A stretch of 64,000 nt of DNA, taken from contig CAZFKX010000023.1 of assembly GCA_964519345.1 (NCBI GenBank), forward strand, positions 1 to 64,000, in the 5' to 3' direction. The stretch comes from Persephonella sp964519345. GTDB taxonomy: Bacteria; Aquificota; Aquificia; Aquificales; Hydrogenothermaceae. Below are positions 60,873-64,000 of the stretch, one piece after another. The notes under the pieces were generated by a model. It was given only the letters and a program-made list of their open reading frames with translations, did not search any database and was not told the origin of the DNA. Positions within the stretch are counted from its first letter, which is position 1. Each line of letters begins with the position of its first letter. The position numbers and the translations under genes are program-made.

Positions 60873-62120
60873 TCAACAGACAACCTTACTTTTACCTGAT
60901 GTTTTAGCCTTATACATCTTCTGATCAGCCTGTTTTATTATATCAACAACTGATTCATGCTGACTTGTTATGTCCTCAATTCCAGCACTAAACGTTACAT
61001 TAATGTATAGATCTTCACCACAACATATATAACTCTCAGTTATCTTCTCAAGTAGATTTCTAATAACAGCACATGCATCTCTTTTTTCAGTAAAGGGCAT
61101 TAATATCAAAAACTCCTCACCCCCGTATCTAAATATAAAATCAGATTTTCTCAGATGATCCTGAAGTTCTTTAGCAAAATTTTGAAGAACACAATCGCCT
61201 ACAAGATGACCGTACCTGTCATTTATATTCTTAAAATCATCAAGATCAAGCACAACTATAGAAAGAGGTTTTCCTGTCAGTTTTGCTATCTGATACTGGC
61301 TATTCAGTATAAAATCCATAGCTTTTCTATTTAATAGACCTGTAAGATGATCTATATTTATACCTTCAAGACTTCTTGCAGCTATATTTACCGTGGCAAG
61401 AGATATCAATTTACCAATAAGCTTTATAAGTTCTATATAGTTTGATGTCAGAAGGGTAAATTTTCTCTTTTCAATTGCATAGTATATGCTTGACGAAAGG
61501 TTTATAAGCTTGTTGTGAACATCCTTTATTGCCTCTATCTCATCTTTATTTAAGAGTGAAGATATATAATCTTTCTCATCAATATTTTTCCACTGAACAT
61601 TTGACTGGATATCACAGGTTCTTAATTTTTTTATATCCTCAGTCAGCTTATTAACCCATATAAGATAATCTCTAAGAAATGGTCTCAGTTCTGAGTTCCT
61701 ATCTTTAACACTCCTCAGCTCTTTCCTTATAATATCCTTATCAGACTTGATCATTTTCTGTAGATAACCGTAAGAGGCAGCATTCTTTACAATACTGAAA
61801 TAGTTAATCACCTTATCAAATAGTTCCTTTTCTAAACCGCCCTCATTTATAAGTTCTCTGACAACACCCTTTTCTATATTTTCAAGCATATCGATAAAAA
61901 TATAATAAGGAACAGATATCTCATAATATTCACCGCCTATTAAAAAGAACTTCCTCCTAATCTCCTGAGGCGGAAAATCATAGGATTTTGAGATCACTTC
62001 AGATATCTGATTTATTTTTTTATGATCCTTAAAGTAAAGACCTACTCCTTTACATCCAGAAAGATTTTCAAGGTATTTAACCGTATTTGAGAATATAAAT
62101 TTTTTAATCCTATCATTCAT
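60873..62120 (-). CDS. Diguanylate cyclase with helical sensor domains
   Basis: A 415-residue soluble protein. N-terminal 1-120 resembles the sensor domain of the 20.5-22.5 kb protein (IGGEYYEISVPYYIFI versus LGYHHASKEVPF) but with Tyr where that protein has His. Residues about 150-240 are a helical domain with a Cys and a Trp/His pattern similar to the partner's. The GGDEF domain keeps RYGGEEF and an RKSD inhibitory site five residues before it, so it should make c-di-GMP. It lies in the pilus locus, convergent with the adhesin gene. Confidence 0.88.
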   Translation of the reverse strand: MNDRIKKFIFSNTVKYLENLSGCKGVGLYFKDHKKINQISEVISKSYDFPPQEIRRKFFLIGGEYYEISVPYYIFIDMLENIEKGVVRELINEGGLEKELFDKVINYFSIVKNAASYGYLQKMIKSDKDIIRKELRSVKDRNSELRPFLRDYLIWVNKLTEDIKKLRTCDIQSNVQWKNIDEKDYISSLLNKDEIEAIKDVHNKLINLSSSIYYAIEKRKFTLLTSNYIELIKLIGKLISLATVNIAARSLEGINIDHLTGLLNRKAMDFILNSQYQIAKLTGKPLSIVVLDLDDFKNINDRYGHLVGDCVLQNFAKELQDHLRKSDFIFRYGGEEFLILMPFTEKRDACAVIRNLLEKITESYICCGEDLYINVTFSAGIEDITSQHESVVDIIKQADQKMYKAKTSGKSKVVC

Positions 62121-62185
62121 TTTAGAAATCCTTACTTATTAATCTATCTTTTAAATTAATAATAATTTCAAGAAAATCAAGAAAT

Positions 62186-63328
62186 TTACCTTAAAGATAA
62201 ATATTTTTCCTTGACCCAACCAGTTATATCTCCTTTTTTCACTTTTACCCATTCACCTTCCCTATCAATAATACTAACCATGTCTCCCTCTTTTAAAAGG
62301 TAAACAATTTCCGATTCCTTTGAAGGTTTCTCTCTCATGTTTAACATATAAGCCTTTACTTTCATAGAAAGATAGCCGTCTTTTTTTATACTTTCAGTTG
62401 AAGCAGAAGGAGATTTACCACTTTCATCTGAATAAAAATAGTAACCAACACCTGAAATTATAAGGATTAAAATAAGAAATAAAACAGGGACACTGCTACT
62501 GAAAGAAATTTTTTTAATATTTAACCTAAGACTTTCAGCTCCGGCTTTAACGTGTTTCTTTTCTATTGTAGAACTATTATCAACAAAAGCAGACATTAAT
62601 GCTCTTTCCATCAAAAGATTAACCTTTCTCAGATTTCCTTCAGTAAACCTGTAAACAAGTCTGTAAACCCCTTCTGATATTTTTACTGCAGGATTTCCAG
62701 CCTTTGCAAATCTATAATTGATATATTTAACAGTTTCATCAAAAGAAAGATTTCTAAGATGTGTGATTATTGTTATCCTCTGTCTTAACTGTCTCAACTG
62801 TGTAGATTCAAGTTTTTCTTCAAGTTCAGGCTGACCAAGCAAGATTATCTGTAATAGCTTCTCCTTATCCGTTTCCATATTTGAAAGTATTCTGAGCTCT
62901 TCAAGTGTTTCGACAGGGAGATTCTGGGCTTCATCAACTATAATCATAACCTTTTTTCCCTCATTTTTCTTGTTAATAAGGAAATCTCTAAGTACTGAGA
63001 AAATTTTATTTTTGGAACTGTCTGAAGGAGGCTCAATTCCAAAATCTTCAAGTACAGCTTTAAGAAGCTCCTCCGGTGTGAGATTAGGGAAGAGTATGTA
63101 AGCATACTCAATGTTTTCATCAAGCTGGTTAATGAACTTTCTTATAGTTATAGTTTTTCCTGTTCCTGGTTCGCCAATAATAACAGCAAATCCTTCCTCT
63201 GAAGTTAAAAGATACTCAAGGGAACCTAAGGCTTCTTGATGAACAGAAGACATATAGAAGTAATCTATATCAGGTGTTATTCTAAACGGATCTTCATCTA
63301 AACCGAAAAAATCTAAAAAATCTCTCAT
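62186..63328 (-). CDS. MshM/ExeA-like AAA ATPase with C-terminal SH3
   Basis: A 380-residue protein: AAA domain (1-265) with Walker A GEPGTGKT and Walker B MIIVDEAQNLP, a membrane span (about 275-293) and a C-terminal bacterial SH3 domain (KVKAYMLNMREKPS to WVKEKYLSLR). ExeA/GspA-type ATPases help push secretins through peptidoglycan, and MshM is the pilus form. The SH3 should bind cell wall. It overlaps the upstream SPOR gene by 4 bp. Whether it serves the secretin at 56-58 kb is inferred from linkage. Confidence 0.88.
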   Translation of the reverse strand: MRDFLDFFGLDEDPFRITPDIDYFYMSSVHQEALGSLEYLLTSEEGFAVIIGEPGTGKTITIRKFINQLDENIEYAYILFPNLTPEELLKAVLEDFGIEPPSDSSKNKIFSVLRDFLINKKNEGKKVMIIVDEAQNLPVETLEELRILSNMETDKEKLLQIILLGQPELEEKLESTQLRQLRQRITIITHLRNLSFDETVKYINYRFAKAGNPAVKISEGVYRLVYRFTEGNLRKVNLLMERALMSAFVDNSSTIEKKHVKAGAESLRLNIKKISFSSSVPVLFLILILIISGVGYYFYSDESGKSPSASTESIKKDGYLSMKVKAYMLNMREKPSKESEIVYLLKEGDMVSIIDREGEWVKVKKGDITGWVKEKYLSLR

Positions 63329-63999
63329 TTTTCTAACCTTTTTATATAAGGTTTTATTCCTATTTCGTTCAATCTATCTCTTATCTCAAGAGCTTCTTCC
63401 TTAGTATAAGCCTTAATATATACATTTTTCATACCGCCCCTTTCTTCAATTTCAGCCTTTAGATCCGTCATCTTAAATATCTTATCTATAAGAATTTTTG
63501 CATTTTTTATATTTCTGAAGGCACCTGCGTATATCCTGTATTTCTCTTTTACAACAGGCTTTTCATGTTCAATATCTGGAATATTCTCACTCTTAACCGC
63601 CAAATAAATAGATCTCTCAAATAAACATAAAAAATCACAGACATCTTCCTTAACAGAGTTTTTCTTAACATTTTTATTCTCAACAACTTTTTCTTCTAAG
63701 CTTTTAATTATCTGTAGATCTTTTTTTACAATCTGAACTTTTTTTTCCTCATCTCTTCCTTCATTTTTCATATAAAAAAGAAGAAATCCAGACAAGACAG
63801 AAAACACAACAAGTCCTGCAAGAATCCTGTGAATATTTTTACTTTCTCCATCCAACCTAAAAACAAAATTTACGTCAGAAAATACTTTTTTTGTCTTTAT
63901 ACTATTAATAATACTACCAAGCCTATCACTACCTGAAAAAATGATAGACAGATCTTTCTCTTTACCAAAAATTCTTAAAAGATTTATTACATCAGTCTG
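63325..63999 (-). CDS. SPOR-domain membrane protein, DamX-like (5' end outside window)
   Basis: The frame runs open to the right edge, so the start lies beyond base 64000; the first in-window TTG (63855) is not accepted. The outside-upstream part seen (63999-63856) reads TDVINLLRIFGKEKDLSIIF and is followed by a membrane span (about 60-80 of the visible 224 residues) and a C-terminal SPOR-like domain (YRIYAGAFRNIKNAKILIDKI). SPOR binds denuded glycan strands. An N-terminal ATPase as in DamX is possible. It is coupled to the MshM gene. Confidence 0.72.
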   Translation of the reverse strand, partial: QTDVINLLRIFGKEKDLSIIFSGSDRLGSIINSIKTKKVFSDVNFVFRLDGESKNIHRILAGLVVFSVLSGFLLFYMKNEGRDEEKKVQIVKKDLQIIKSLEEKVVENKNVKKNSVKEDVCDFLCLFERSIYLAVKSENIPDIEHEKPVVKEKYRIYAGAFRNIKNAKILIDKIFKMTDLKAEIEERGGMKNVYIKAYTKEEALEIRDRLNEIGIKPYIKRLEK

Positions 64000-64000
64000 A

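Noticed and set aside
63325..63855. SPOR protein as complete at TTG 63855
   Set aside because: The frame is open and coding-like up to the window edge, and the TTG has no convincing ribosome site.

Overview
The window is AT-rich chromosomal DNA with short intergenic gaps, many 1-20 bp gene overlaps and scrambled operons. HypC/D/E hydrogenase maturation genes, a MenG-type quinone methyltransferase, a PolB-like exonuclease, many c-di-GMP proteins and the general protein style point to a thermophilic hydrogen-oxidising member of the Aquificota, most likely Hydrogenothermaceae (Persephonella or Sulfurihydrogenibium-like). The genus is inference. No rRNA, tRNA, CRISPR array, insertion sequence or prophage was seen.

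Layout. 1-3.5 kb: an export and assembly locus that looks like a divergent Fap functional-amyloid operon: a repeat-bearing fibre subunit cut by the left edge, a small secreted protein, a one-repeat minor subunit, a C39-like protease (FapD-like) and an outer-membrane barrel (FapF-like). A probable stand-alone small RNA with its own promoter and terminator converges on its 3' end. 3.6-9.1 kb: housekeeping genes (pseudouridine synthase, cold-shock protein, MPN/JAMM protease, LipB, PerR-like Fur regulator, a DapF-family protein with both catalytic cysteines changed to serine, CdsZ-like zinc ribbon protein). 9.1-15.8 kb: hydrogenase maturation genes (protease, hypE, hypD, hypC) interrupted by a P-type cation ATPase and a Na/Ca-type exchanger. 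15.9-27.9 kb: exonuclease, menG, SagB-type oxidoreductase, a c-di-GMP pair (PilZ; degenerate GGDEF plus EAL), peptidase, purF, a PEGA/propeller lipoprotein and a NapH-like Fe-S membrane protein.

28-37.6 kb: rng, a BamD-like lipoprotein, rsfS (apparently starting at AUU), murI, a lipoprotein plus TraF-like barrel, a UvrD/PcrA helicase and an ABC exporter. 37.8-47.3 kb: a second-messenger block: a haem-c GGDEF-EAL protein converging on a long minus-strand operon (DUF2892, sbcD, aldo/keto reductase, GAF-HD-GYP, FecR, CHASE2-adenylate cyclase, class II cyclic-nucleotide phosphodiesterase). 47.4-50.2 kb: NYN nuclease-like gene, grpE, an atypical dnaJ and a patatin. 50.2-64 kb: an MSHA-like type IV pilus locus: GspE/F-type ATPase and platform plus pilin on the minus strand, an mshI-J-K-L-N-like series ending in a large Ig-repeat prepilin on the plus strand, then a diguanylate cyclase, an MshM/ExeA ATPase and a SPOR protein cut by the right edge.

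How it fits together: two surface-fibre systems (amyloid-like and MSHA-like pilus) lie close to at least five c-di-GMP proteins and a cAMP synthesis/breakdown pair, so the region reads as a surface attachment and signalling neighbourhood mixed with core metabolism. The most unusual items are the Fap-like locus, the small RNA, the Ser/Ser DapF homologue, the AUU start of rsfS, and the cAMP/c-di-GMP operon.
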